Shown piece by piece: positions 47,086 to 60,035 of a DNA stretch of 64,000 nucleotides. Location of the stretch: the NCBI RefSeq assembly GCF_030867145.1, contig NC_134429.1:19205115-19269114 (forward strand). The letters are read 5' to 3'. The stretch comes from Opisthocomus hoazin (Eukaryota > Chordata > Aves > Opisthocomiformes > Opisthocomidae). The stretch's first letter is position 1; every line of letters starts with the position of its first letter. The position numbers and the translations under genes are program-made. Below the pieces are notes generated by a model. That model worked only from the letters and a program-made list of their open reading frames with translations. It was not told where the DNA came from and did no database searches.

Positions 47086-49992
47086 GATCATGCCAAATCT
47101 CCACTGAGGAAGTTTTTCTGTTCTGTCTCAAAGCAGCAGCTGCATCAGAGACAGCCATGTGGTGCCCATTGTACCACACTTTGTATCACTAAGTTAAAAT
47201 ATCATTTCTGTTTTCTTTGAGGATTGACTTTTTCCAGTCTATGTAGCCTGTAGAGCTCTAGTCCTACCCAGAGAAATAACCCATCGTGGCTGCAGGTGAC
47301 AGTGAATTGAACTGGCAAGAAACACGGCGTGCTTGGACAGTGGGACACTCAGTCCAGCCACCAAGGCAGACAAGAACAGCCCAGGGTAGCTGGAGGTAAG
47401 CGTGGCACTGTTGCTGGACCCCTTGTTTTGAGAGACTGGAGCCACTGGTTTGGGCTTTGGCCATCACATACCCTGTGGTGGTCACAGCCTTAGCGTAGGA
47501 CTCCAGCAAGCAGGCAGCTCTCCACAGCAATCTGCTGTGAGCAGATGGGCAGCAGTGCAATAATCCACTTTGCTGGCTCCGTGTGCGTGTTCAGCGGTGT
47601 CTTTGGGCAGCCTTCCTTGCTATTTATCCCATCCTGGCAGCTGGATTAAAGCAAAGCCTCAGCAAACCACCTGCACAATACTTCAGGTGCAACTGCTCGG
47701 ACATTTTCTATTTGCAGCTCTAGCTGTTGCTTAATGTTTCGATGTACCAAAGAGGAACGAGCAAGATTGCTCCACCCTAGAACCCGAGTGGCTGAATGAA
47801 CGTAGAGTTTGTATTTTAATGTTTACCATTGCTCTAGGATTTTGCAGAGTGGAAGTGCTGGCTAAATTGTTCTGATGCCTTTCAGAGAGCAAGAATGCAT
47901 TAGCATTTGCTCAGGCCCGTTATATGGGCGTAATGGACTGCTTGACTTGAAAAGGAAAACGAAAGTGCAGCAAGGAATTGGTCTGGGCTTCTGTCCTTCC
48001 ATAAAAGGGTGTCTATTCTGAAGCTCCAGGCTTTAATGATCGCTGTTATGTCTTTGGATGCTTTGAAGCGGTAAGAAGAAAAATTTTTCTGTAAATACTC
48101 TGAAGCTGACAGATTAAGTGGATGGCAAAGGTGGTAATTCTACATTCTCGCTTCACTGTGGGACACAGATAGCAGTGGATTGGCTGATTGTCTCCTAGAA
48201 AATCAACATAGAACAAGGTGAGGGTGACACATGCCTCTATGCGGCTTCCTTGAGAATCTTGTGGAATATTGTGTACAGTGTTTACAAATACCACCCTCTA
48301 AAAGGTCCCCAAAACAAAATTTTCTATTTTGGGCTTGTCCTTCACTAAAACTAAAGATCCATTCTCAGATAAACCTTGCTGGCTTTCCCATGTCCTGCAG
48401 CTCATCTGACAGATGTGCCCTTGTCTGCCAGGGACCACCTTCTTCTGTGGTTGCCCCCCTGGGGGGACAGGAGTGGGTTTGCTTGAAGTCATGCTCTGAC
48501 AGCAGGTCACAGTGCATTTGCATCTGTACGGTGACAAAATCCTGGGGGACAGCTGTACTCCCCCTTTGTCATGCTTGGAGAGTGGTGGGAAAGAAATGCA
48601 GGAGAAAAAAATGTGGAGAAGGCATCAGCAAGCTGGTCTGGCTCCACGGGGCCAATAAAGCAGTCCTTCAACTAGTTCCTTTATTAAAAGAGCCAGCTTA
48701 GAGTCAGGAGCACATGGTCATCTCATGTTGTGCCTCAGCCAATAAGTGAAACATCCATCAGAAAAAAATAATTGCAGTCGATCATTCTGCCAGCTGTGTT
48801 CCCTTCTGGTGTGGCCTTCTGTTTCCACCCTACACCTCTGCTGTCAGTCTCTCTCCTCTTGCAGAGTTAGGAGAGAAATAGTCCTAAGCTTCTGGCAGAA
48901 CTGTGGAAAACCAGAAGAAAATTCCGTTTCGTGAGAAGGAGATATCATGCTACAAGGTAATAAGGCTTTGCCTGCAGGCAATGTTTGCTGACTGAGTATG
49001 GATATTTGGTATGAGCTGCCTTCCTTTTGCTCACCTGGCATTTAATCCAACTGCTTTGACAAGGGAAGTGTTCTTAAACCAGCTATGGTGCAAGGATTGT
49101 GGTGAACCATTCCCATTGCTGCCTCTGCAGAAGAAGTTAGGAGTTACTAGCAAGAGCCTTCCTAATAAAAGAAAAATTGATTTAGTTGGGTATTTCACCT
49201 TACAGAGAGTTTTAATAACCCAGGGGAAATGAATCTGGCTGAAAGCACATGTCCTCTCTCTAGCAGAGCTGCCCTCAGGTCAGGCAGTTCAGGCTGTACC
49301 TCTGGGGTGTCCTGGCACGGGCAGAGAGCACAGCAATGCATCGCGCGCAGCGCCGCAGCTCTGATGTGAGGCTGCTTCAATCCTAAATTTCCCAGAGAGA
49401 GTACAGAGTCATCCTTAATATCCTCTGCCTTGGATCAAAGCCCGAGGGCAGCTGTGCCAGCCTGCCTTCTGCTGGCTGATGTGCCAGGCAGGGGCTGCGC
49501 CCGCAGATGGTGGGGGGGAAAGGGTGCTCCCAAGCCATGCCTGCCTCTGAAACTCTGAGGGGGCTTTGTTCTGTGAGCTCCCAGCGCAGAGCTCGGAGCA
49601 TCCCTCTGCTTGGCAAGGTGCTGAAGGAGGACAGTATTTTAACTGGTTTTTTTTTTGAAGTCCAGCTATGTATGGATTTAATGTCCCTGTGATGACATCT
49701 CTGTGATTCAAAGCCACGGCACTAACCTGGTACTGATGTAGTTCAGAAGACACAAAAATATGTTTCTCCACTGCAGGGCTTTGGTCAAGTACAGTGTTTA
49801 TTTGTGCTTCCCTGCCCCTCTGTCATCCGGGAATGGCCAGATCCAAAGCTGATGAAATCACTAGAAAGATGCCATGTCTCAGTGGGTGTTTCATCATGAT
49901 GTAGTCCTTTGCACCAGGGCTGGAAGCAGCTGTTCTGGCAAAGGGGAAAATGCAAAAGACAATTGCATGACTGCTTCTATGTCATGCCTAGG

Positions 49993-50070
49993 AACATAGA
50001 ATCATCAGTTGGAAAAGACCTTTAAGATCATCAAGTCCAACCATCCACCCAACACCACCATGCCTGCTAA
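49993..50070 (-). mobile_element. CR1 LINE 3' tip, older subfamily
   Basis: On the plus strand it reads CATAGAATCATCAGTTGG, then AAAAGACCTTTAAGATCATC AAGTCCAACC and AACACCACCATGCCTGCTAA. This is the reverse complement of an older CR1 tail, similar to the one at 33917. Confidence 0.88.
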
Positions 50071-53000
50071 ATGCCTGCAGGTGGTGGATGAGGTGCTGGT
50101 GCAGAGCTGGACTCCGAAATCCACACGCAGGAGTGTACACAAGGGGGGATCACCCAGCTGAGCAAAATGGGAGGCTTTTCACAGGCTTTGCCCTGTTGCT
50201 TGTTAATAATGTGGCTGAGGGGTTCATTAGCACTCTTGGTGCTGGTCATGTGCCTCCTTGTCACCCTTCCAGGTGGCTTCTCCAACACAGAAAGGTATTC
50301 TTGGTTCCCAATATATAGTATTTCATTTTTTATCCCTTTTTTCTTAGTTTGTTATCAACTGCTCACGCTGCTCCTAAGTGGCTTTGCTGCACAGTCAGCT
50401 AGAGCACCCAAGGACCAGCATCACTGTGGATAAATGTTCATGGAAACTTTATATACAGATAATATATGGATTTAATATTACAGAATTGAACACTAACAGG
50501 TTTCCACAAGTGGCAACAGGCCTATTGAGGAATTTCTCCGATTTGTACTGTGTGTAAGAGCCAGTGATGAATAATCCCAGGCGCTCCTGAAGAACAAATT
50601 CTTCTCTCACGCAAGAACAGAGCTGGCCTGGCGTTATTGCAATCGGTGGAGGCACTCTAGGTTTGCAGCAGGGTAAATGAGAGCACGCTTCTGCCCAAGG
50701 GAAGGCAGAACCTCGATCAAACACAGAAATTCTAAGCTGGTGGAAACAGGGAACTGAATAACCAATTCCCTGCCTTCCCGTATTTGCCAGCTGAAGCCTC
50801 TGCGTCCAGAAAATAATCTAGCTGAAATGTTTAAGCCATTTCTCAGTGCTTTCAGCTTGGTATTGGTCCTCTGATGCCTTCAGTTATTGGAGCCCTCAGC
50901 TGGGGGCAGCGCAAATAAGAACCATCTGTCAAGCTGAACTGAAATCAGGACAATCTTCTTTTAGAGCCAAGGACAACATAGCATTTATTGGAAGGATGCT
51001 AAATTCCTCCTCTGAGGGAGGCTAGCGGAAGGGAAGCTGGAACCTGCAGCACGTCGCACGAGAGGAAGTCAAATGCGGACTGTGGGATCCAAGGGTAAGG
51101 CTGTGACGGGGTCAGACCGAAACCTGAGCATCCTCCCTGCTCCCATGGGTGCTGTGGGCACTGGGAGCGGGGCAGGGGGTAAGGCTGGTTGTGTGAATGA
51201 CCCCAGCTATAGCCACGCAGCACATAGCAAACAGAAGGGACTGGGGACCTGGGTTTCTTCTTGGGATGGTTCCTCCACCACCCAGGGCACCGCAAGGTGC
51301 GTTAGAAGGAGCCAAATTCAATGCAAATTCCAAGGACTCGCACCTGGAGGGGTTCTGGATCTTCTTAAGAGTTACTACCCTCTTGCAAAGTGCTCTTAGG
51401 AGTAAGCACAGGCTGTTTAGTACTCCATGTGTCTAATTTTCTGTGAATAACTCTCTAGGCTAATTTGGCAGGGATCTGCTTGGTAATATAATTCCAATGA
51501 CATATGTGCTGGACAATTTCTTTTGCTCTCTACATTTGTGTTGCTAACTGCTTCGTTGTAACTCGAAAGTCTTTGGGGAAATTTCCATTGTCCTCCTTCC
51601 CTCCCGGCTCGCTCACTGAGCTGACCAGTCGTGGTGACCGCTTCCAGCTCTGCTGGAGAGTCTGGTTAGAATGAATGAAAGCGATTAAAGAAAGAATAAT
51701 CAGAGTGCCTGCCATGGGCTCCTTCACTGCCAGCTTAGCTTCTAGCACACAAGTGGCTGCAGAATGGGTCACAGGCTACAGCCTGGTCCTGGGAAGACTC
51801 CCCGGGGACTTCACTGGAGCGCTACCTGGGAGAGCTGCTGGTGGGAAGGAGAGGCACAGAGGTGGGAATGAAAGTGGCAATTTAAACTGGGACAGCAGTG
51901 CCTCCACCTACATCAAACTAGTCCCTCACAGCAAAAATGCCCACAGGTTCTCCCTGCCTGGGAAGTTCTGAATGGCAGAAGGAAATGGAGAAACTGTTTT
52001 CAAGTGTGTTGTGTAGCTTTGTTAAAATGCTAATACCACTCTGAAGCCAGCAGTCAAGCACACATTGCCAAAGGGCTTGTTGCTTATGAGCTGCGGAGGA
52101 ATGTGAAAATAACTGAACTTTATAAAAGAAAAATCAATAGTAACACAAAGTCTGGAAGGGTACATCTGCTAGGCGGTGTAGACAGCACTTCCCAGGTCTC
52201 TCTGAGACCTAGAGACTGCAGTTTAGACCCCAGCTATTACCATGACTCATCTCTGTTCAGAGGTCTGCATCTTAAAAACACAAACTAGAAATGAAGTAGA
52301 AAAAAGAAGCTGTTGGAGTCTATGATGACCAGAAATCAAGATTTCACTTTAAAACTGCCAGACTAGAGAAAGAGAAGTACCTGGCCACCACCAACACATG
52401 TTTCTGAAAAGCAAAACTTTCCTTCAGGGAATTAAGCGCAAGCAAATATTGCCCCAAGTAACTCAGTGCCTTTGTTTCCCTGTTAGAGAAGCAGTGTTAA
52501 TGGCCAGGCTCCCCAGGCCTGGCCAACGCCAAGGATGCTGGAGGTCTCTGCCATGTGCTGGGATGTTGGTGGCACCTCCACGCTCTCGAAGGTGTCACCC
52601 GTTTGAGTCCTCGTGGTATGTTTGCTCCTTATATGGAATTTCAAGGGGGAAAAATCACTTTGTGAAGGAGGAGGAAGGGGAATTTTTTCCAAGGAAATCA
52701 GGTTTATGTCTGTTCATCAGCTTATATAGCTATCCTGAATGGAGAGATTGTGCACTGTTAGGTGTTGTCTGGGACTTCCTAAAGGACACTTTGCCTAGCA
52801 GCTTCAGATCAGCTCCTCCGTTCTATGCCACAACACTTTCTGCTGAACGCGTGCAGCGATGCTCCAGAGGAGCGTGAGCCGTGGTTCTGTGAGCTTCTGC
52901 ACCAGGAGCAGGGTCAGGAGACAGGGTTGGGCCAGTCAGGACCGTGGTGTTCCTTGGGTTCACATCTGGAAGTGCATAGCTGGACTGGCCTCTGGTTTTT

Positions 53001-53568
53001 TGGTCCCCCTTTAGCCGTCTGTCATCTTCCAGGATGGAATTTCCCCTAATTTCATATATTGCTTGCAAATGCGTGATGTAGCTTGTTGCATGCCTGGAGG
53101 AGCAGCTGTTCTCTTGTGTGCCCAGGCCTCAAGATGGTGCTGCGGGGCCGAGCCTGGGACACGAGAGCGCGCGTTGGTGCATCCAGACCGGAGCGAGACC
53201 TTGCGATGTGGTCCTGGACCACAGACAGCACCACGGATGATGGGAAGGCGACACGCAGTTGGGTCCGCGGTGTTTTATATCCAGAATAAGAACCCACAAA
53301 GCCCTGGGGCTGGGTGGGAGTGGCATGGAGCACGCAGGCTGGATCGGTGCTTCAGTTGTAGCCTTGGCTCAGCGTTACCATCCTGCAGGCTCTCTCCTTC
53401 CAACCACGCAGCCGGGCGTTGATTCTGGGTTGAAGCCCTTCTGACCAGGCAAGGCCGTTTCTGGTTAGCAGCACCCATCACTGGAGTTCTGGTCAGATCT
53501 GGTCATCTTTAGCTGGTGAGGGCTGAAAAATGCCACTGGGGAGGGAGTATAAGCTGGTATATCCTGTT

Positions 53569-53864
53569 GGGATAGGACAAGGGGGAATGGTTTTAAAAGA
53601 GGGTAGATTTAGACTGAATATAAGGATGACATTTCTTATGCTGAGGGTGGTGAAGCCCTGGCAGAGGTTGCCCAGAGAAGTGGTCAGTGCCCCATCCCTG
53701 GAAACACTCATGGCCAGGTTGGATGGGGCTCTGAGCAGCCTGATCTGGCTGAAGATGTCCCTGCTGGTTGCAGGGGGGTTGGACTGGATGGCCTTGAAAG
53801 GTCCCTTCCCACCCAAACCATTCTGTGATTCTACTCTATGATTCTATGGTGTGATCCTGTGATC
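53569..53864 (+). mobile_element. CR1 LINE 3' fragment, older subfamily
   Basis: It reads GATAGGACAAGGGGGAATGG, TTTAGACTGAATATAAGG, GGCCAGGTTGGATGGGGCTC, GGTTGGACTGGATGGCC, CCCAAACCATTCTGTGATTC and degenerate octamers to about 53864. It is 5' truncated and related to the 9487 copy. Confidence 0.92.
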
Positions 53865-56640
53865 CATTGCTGGAAACTGGTGTCATTTCATGTCAGAAAA
53901 CCCAAGGGGACCAGTGTGTCCTGGCACAACACCCACATTTGTGGATCGCCTCCCAAGCCAGTCACCGTTGCTTTGCCTTTAGACCTCAGCCCAACTGCTT
54001 CCCGCAGCTGGAAACGAACCCAGCTCCCGCAGAGCTGAGCTGCCCATGGGAATAATCCCTCTGCCTGTCTGTGGCAGCAAGATCGTTAGGGGCTGCCATC
54101 ACTCCCATGTGAAAGAACGCTGCGGAGGCAGGCTGGGCAACGCTCCTGGGCTGTGCGGTGGCAACCCAAGCAAAGGGTCTCCACCCAAGCGAGAGGTCTC
54201 CACCGCATTCTCCAGGCCCTGGCAGGGTCCCACTCTCAGAGGGAAAAATAGGGACATTTATCGGACCAACAAAAGAGCTGCTTTTCATGAGGAGAGCTGT
54301 GAATTGTCCACACTGGATGCTCAGTGCTCCTCTTTGCTGAGCCAGCAGCAAGGAGGAGCGGAAGGCGGCTTGCTCAGGGTGCTCCCTGCGTTCAGTAAGA
54401 CTACGGAGCGCTACTGGAAGGGGCACTGGCCCTTAAGGAGCATCCAAACTTTGAGCTGTCTGTGGAGCCACACCAGCTGGTGAGCACTTCAGGAGTTGTT
54501 CCACCACGGTGCTGGCTCTGTCTGTAACCCCGTGGCAGCCGGGATGCGGCGCTGAACGGGGCAGGTTCCTTCCTCCTGCTCACCCGAAGGCACTGTTCTG
54601 CTCCTGCTCTTCAGCAGCAGGGCTGATAAACCAACGTGCTGAAATTACTCTTTCATCAACACTTTTTTATCTGCACGGCACCAAGGTGGAGGCTGCTGAA
54701 GTATGTTAAAGCCTTTATGAATAACTTTATGACTGCTCTGCTGCAGGCTGGCAGCTAAGGTGATCATCAGTGCAAGGGGACAATCACAACTTCCCAGCCC
54801 CTGCACCCATTTTGTGTCTCTCCCGCGAGCGTAAAGGAGTGAGAACCTGCCTAAGGATGGGTTTAGATAACACAGGGGTGACTGCAAAGAGAAGGTGACT
54901 GGCCCAGCTTGGGGACTGAAAGGGCGGGTGGCCAAGAGAGTGAAGGGAGCTGGCTCGGAGTCCCTTGTCTGCAGAAGACAGCACAGGAATGCAGTTGGCT
55001 CTCGTGGGTGTCACCAGGAGAGCGATCTGCGCTTGGGATCGGAGGTTCAGGGAATCCTCGCTGCTAGCGAGCTGCTCAGCAAATCCCTGGCATCTCCAGG
55101 GAGCGAGACTGAGCAGGACACAGCCCAAGGCCGTGGAGGGTTTCCCAGCCGTGGCCCTGCTTTAGTACCACTGAAGGGAACTTCTGGGGACAGACATTTA
55201 GGGAGGAGGGAGGGGAAACAGCGTTGCCCTTTTTCTTTTCCTGTGGTGTTTCAGCATATACTTGTCAGGGTCTTTGACCAGATCTACTGGCACAAGTTGT
55301 CTCACTGGCTATTTGGTGGGGAGCCGAGAAGCCACTCCCAGCCCTTTTAGGTGCTGGAAGTTGTTTTGACATCCTGTCTCTGGGGCTACTTAGTCAGGCG
55401 GGACATCTCTGCACGAAGCAGTCGGTTCCACTGTCGGCACGACTGACGGGCTCAGCGTTATAAAGGTCAAGCAGACCATACCAGGAAGGACTGCTGGGTC
55501 AAACCAGAAGATGCCGAGGTTCTCCTGTCCCCCGAGACCCGGTGGGCAACCGTCCAGCAGGTACAAAGCAGACAGGATGTGCAGGGCTGGCCCTGGTGTT
55601 CAATGGTTTGTGGGAACCTCAGGGAGAGATAAAGAGCAAGGCAAAAAAAAAAAACCCCAAACAAACCCGTCAGGAAAACAGTGGGGCTGTCTGGTTTGCT
55701 TCTCTGCTTTCAGATGCCGCCCCCTTCACTCCTGCCTGCTTTCATTGTTTCCCAAGTACGCAGTATAGAGCTAAGGAAACCAAGCCCTAGACCCTAAACA
55801 GATGAGCAGAAGTAAAAATAGAAACCAGGGGAGCAGACTTCCTCCCAGACATAAACCTCTCGTTGCTGAAAGCCAAAAATATCTGCTTGGTTCCTGAAAA
55901 GTCCTCCCGAGTCCCTCAGCAGCTTCTGCTCGCTGACCCAGGCTGTTTCAGCACCAGTCGTGATGCTGAGGCTGGGGGTCTGCTCAGCACATTGCGGAAG
56001 GAGCTGCTGAGGCAGTGTTCCAGCAGACGTTAGCAGAGTTACAGAAGTGTTTGTGGTCCAGGTCGAAAGACACCGTCCATATCTACAAAGCTGGTGCCAC
56101 ACGCACGAGCACCAAACAGGGCTCCTCTGAGGCTGCTATCTCACCCCTGCTGCACGTGGATCTCTGAGTGGAGGTACACGGACCGAGAGATGTTCAAGCA
56201 GCATGACTGACTCTTCTGGATGAGATTATGATATGACCCATTTGTTTATTGGTAAAAAATACAGTGCCTGGTCTGCAATAGTATTTCACTGCACATGTGA
56301 GGAGCAGAGGACTGTAAGAGCTCTGCGTCACGGAGGGCCCGGAGGAGCCTTCCTCGAGGCCGCTGCAGATGCTCAGTGGCTGAGCTTACAGGCAGTGCTG
56401 GTGAACATGGAGAAATGCTTGCCGTGATAAAGGACATGGAGGCCTAGCTCATCCCCTCCACACCAACCGCGTTAGGAAGCCCTCGGGCTGCGGTGACCCA
56501 GCCTGTCCTTGTGGTCAGCGGTAGCAGGGGGAGTTTGGCTGTTTGGTTGCTGTTTCAGCTGCGGTGAGCGTGGTCCCGTGTTGGCTACCAGCCCTGACGT
56601 TCAGAGTCCCACCTTTTCAGCCATCCCAGACCCCTTCACC

Positions 56641-56735
56641 TTCTGAAGTCGACTGCAAAAGCTATGTCTTTTGGACCTGGACCTCTTAACCTTCCTAAGT
56701 CATCTGCAAAAGCTATGTCTGCTGCTGAGACGTAA
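56641..56735. repeat. 51-bp imperfect tandem duplication
   Basis: The block CTGCAAAAGCTATGTCT occurs at about 56653 and again at about 56704, with similar flanks (TCTGAAGTCGA against CCTAAGTCAT). That is two copies with a period of 51 bp. No function is evident. Confidence 0.75.
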
Positions 56736-59300
56736 ACACAGTCCCTCCCCTCGCACAGCACTCACGGTTTCAAAGGACCAAGTGTGAGCTGCCTCCAGCT
56801 GGAAAATAAACGTCCTTATCTCTCGCAAGGAGCTCAGCCACGCGGCGCGTTCAGGGACTGGCTCTCCTGCCAGAGACGCAGGCTTTACCGCAGTGCTGCA
56901 CGGGGAGGGGGGGAGAGATCCAACCAGCTTTCTGCAAACTGCTTTTGGAGACCTCTTATTCCTTCTCGGAGACGGCTTTCCTTTCTCACACCGCCTTCGC
57001 CCTCATGAGGTCTTGACCCATGGACAGGGAGGGTGGAATTGTATCAGCTTTGGGGGACAGATGCTTGAACAAAGACCACTTCTCTTGCAGGCTCCAGCTG
57101 CCCCGCATGCTGCTGCTGGGTGCAGCCATTAAAAAAAGCCTAAGAGAGGAAATCAATGAGTCGGACTTCTTCAGACCACAAGAGGATTTTAGTTCAGGTT
57201 ACAGGGAAAGAGTTCATTCAGTCTTCTGACCCTCTCAATAATGCAGTTCTCCATGTCCTACATACACAGAGCGAGCAGGGCTAAGAATGAAAACCCTTCT
57301 GCCGTGCTGGAATTAAGGGTGTCATGCAGTTGAGTAAGGGTGTGGATGACTGATGTTTTTCTAGTTTGTTCTCAGCAGCTAGGCACGGCTCTGCGCCTGC
57401 CTGTCTCCGTGGGCTGGACCAGTCCTGTTAGCACCTGGCAAATCAGGTTTCTGTGAGATTTGCAGAGGTACTGTGGGTGGAACTCACCTCAACCGCTCGG
57501 TTTCTCTGATCTTTTGTTGATGGGCCTTTTTGGAGCTTGCCTTCATCGGTTAACTTCTTGTTGCTCCTTGCCATAATTTCAGCCCCACAAGTGTGGTGGC
57601 CAAAGCGTGTGACGCACCTTTGGGGTTGTCTCATCAAGATAGCAGTGACTGAGACCAGAGTGTGTTATCACATGTGAGCTGGAAAAATACTGTTTGGGTT
57701 TTCTTGGAGTACAAACGTTGTCGGAGCAGAATTCCCTCATTTCCATCAGCAAAGGTACTTTGGGTCATGGTTTTCGGTGACGGAAAGTTAACCCTCATTC
57801 CAGCATCGCTGCCAGCTTTAAATGCAGGGGTTTGGTGCTAAAAGGGGATTATTTACATTGGATTTGTGGGCTTAAATAAAGGTCAAATCCCAAGGCAACA
57901 ATATTGGTGCCCCCAACTGCCTCTGTTTCTCGGCTGCGGGTGTTGGTAGCAGAAGGATACAGTACACTGCAACCTTGTCTGGAATCAGCACTCAGTATTT
58001 CGCTGAAATCAGCCAAAAATCCTGAGTGCCACAGCAGCAGGTTCTCTTGCCATTTTGAATGTGAACTGGGAAAGATGCTGGGGTGGATGCTGCCACTTCA
58101 GCGGCTGCTACCATGTGCAGAATGACTCCGTCCCCAGAAGAAGGAAACGCTTCTCCTTTGTGCTATGGAGCAATAGTGTTTCACCGTAGCTCCCACTAAC
58201 GATGGTTAGAAAGAAAACCAAGAGACCAGCAAGTCCCCTTTCTTGTCCCGAGCACGACCAGAAGGACACAAGACAGCAGTCTGGGCTGAGGCTGACGCAG
58301 AGGAGAGAGGTTGATCTCCCGTGTAAGCACCTGCGCCGCAGGGCAGCGGCGTGCGGAACAGACGCACCGTCTCACTGTCCATCCCGCCGGATACGGCTGT
58401 GCGGAAAAACCCCGTGAGCATTCTGGAGACACAAAAAAATTCTCTCCAAAGCCTGGCCAAGTGTTTCTCTGGCACAAGACAATTTCATGAGGTCACTGTT
58501 GGAGTTCCTCCCACCGTCTAGATCATTCACAACCAGAAATGAAAAAACTTTCTCTTTGGGCTCGAGACCCCCTGTGTGCAGGGTGCCTTGCCATGGATGT
58601 AGGACATATCTGTCTTTGCATTCCTGCTGGCATCCTCTTTAGCATGGTTATGTCTGCTACAGGAGGCTTTGGGATGCTTGCTGCAGCGTACGTGACACAG
58701 GGTCAGTCTCCAGCTTTCATGCTCCTTCCAAAACTGCTACACAGGAGAGTCTTGTCATCACTGATTAATGAACAACTGTAACAAGAAGGAGTCCAGGAAT
58801 GACTGCACTGAAACTGAGTATCTGCTTTTTCATCTAAAATCCTGGAAAATGTTTGATTCTGGTTAGGGTTAGAGGTCTGACATACAGGGGGGAAAAGACT
58901 GCATTTTTCTGGGTTCTCCAGCTGGCAAAGGCTGATGAAAACTGGGTGTCTCCTCATACCTAGCCACAGACTAGTCTGAAGGCCCAGGAGAGAAGAGTGC
59001 AGAACTCCCAGAACTTCACTGCTTTGGAGATTTGCAGCAAATTCTGCGCAAGAAGAGAAGGTCTGGTAACCTGTACACAAGGTGATGTAAGCAGTAACAG
59101 AAACAGCCTCGGGGGAAGACTGCGAAGAAAAGGCCCTTTTTTTCAGTTCCACAGTTCTGTTCTGCATCTGTTTTTCTTGTTTACCCCGCTGTGACACCTC
59201 TCCATCACGTTTCATGCATCATCTTCCTTCCTGACAAGCTTGCGATGGCCTCGCAAGAGCTGGTTGGTCACAGAGAGGAGGAAAGAGGCAGAGCACGTGA

Positions 59301-59665
59301 AAAGAGGGGACCTAATAAATGCTTATAAATATCTGCAGGGTGGGTGTCAGGAGGACGGGGCCAGACTCTGTTCAGTGGTGCCCAGTGACAGGACAAGGGG
59401 CAACGGACACAAACTGAAGCAGAGGAAGTTCCAGCTGAAGATGAGGAAGAACTTCTTCCCTCTGAGGGTGACGGAGCCCTGGCCCAGGCTGCCCAGGGAG
59501 GCTGTGGAGTCTCCTTCTCTGGAGATATTCCAGCCCCGCCTGGCCGCGGTGCTGTGCAGCCTGCTCTGGGTGACCCTGCTTGGGCAGGGGGTTGGGCTGG
59601 GTGACCCACAGAGGGCCCTGCCAACCCCCACCAGTCTGTGAGTCTGTGATTCTGTGATTCTGTGA
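59301..59665 (+). mobile_element. CR1 LINE 3' fragment with full octamer tail
   Basis: It starts at AAAGAGGGGACCTAATAAA, contains the shared core, and ends CCAGTCTGTGAGTCTGTG followed by two ATTCTGTG units. It has the best-preserved 3' tail of the set and begins within a few bases of where the distinctive GAGGGGACC block of the 34250 copy starts. Confidence 0.95.
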
Positions 59666-59929
59666 AAAGAGCAGCTCTAACTGGCTGCCGAGAGCCGTTC
59701 ACAGGGAAAGCATCAGAGCAGCAACATCCCTGACAGGTGCCAGGAAGCGCAGCAGAGGCAGAAAAAGCCCAATGTGTGGGAGAACTCAGCTAAACAGGAT
59801 CTGTCGGGCTCTCTCCGCATGATCAGGGCAGGCCCCCACTTACAGCAGCCCAGTTTGAACCAGGCTGCCCGGCCGGTTCTGCTGAGCAGCCCAGCAGCAC
59901 CTGCAGGAACCAGCTGAACGTGCCCAGGG

Positions 59930-60035
59930 GGATTGCTCCCTCCCGCCCCGCTGCTCGCCATCCCGGCTGCATATAAGCAGCTTTGGCTGGCCTCATCTTC
60001 TGAGAACTAGGGGTGAAGGTGGCTGTGGAAGTGGT
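59930..60035 (+). promoter_or_regulatory. Candidate TATA promoter and short non-coding first exon
   Basis: GCATATAAGCAG at 59970-59980 is a good TATA box. About 30 bases on, near 60001, a start would be expected, and a strong donor GAAGTG|GTGAGTG follows at about 60033. An E-box CAGCTG lies upstream at about 59908-59913. The arrangement resembles a tissue-specific promoter with a tiny untranslated exon. No downstream coding exon is recognised within the window, so this is a prediction only. Confidence 0.35.

Noticed and set aside
58539-58781. An 80-codon frame with hydrophobic stretches (ICLCIPAGILFSMVMSATGG)
   Set aside because: Not recognised as part of any family and it lacks flanking splice sites in frame; likely chance.
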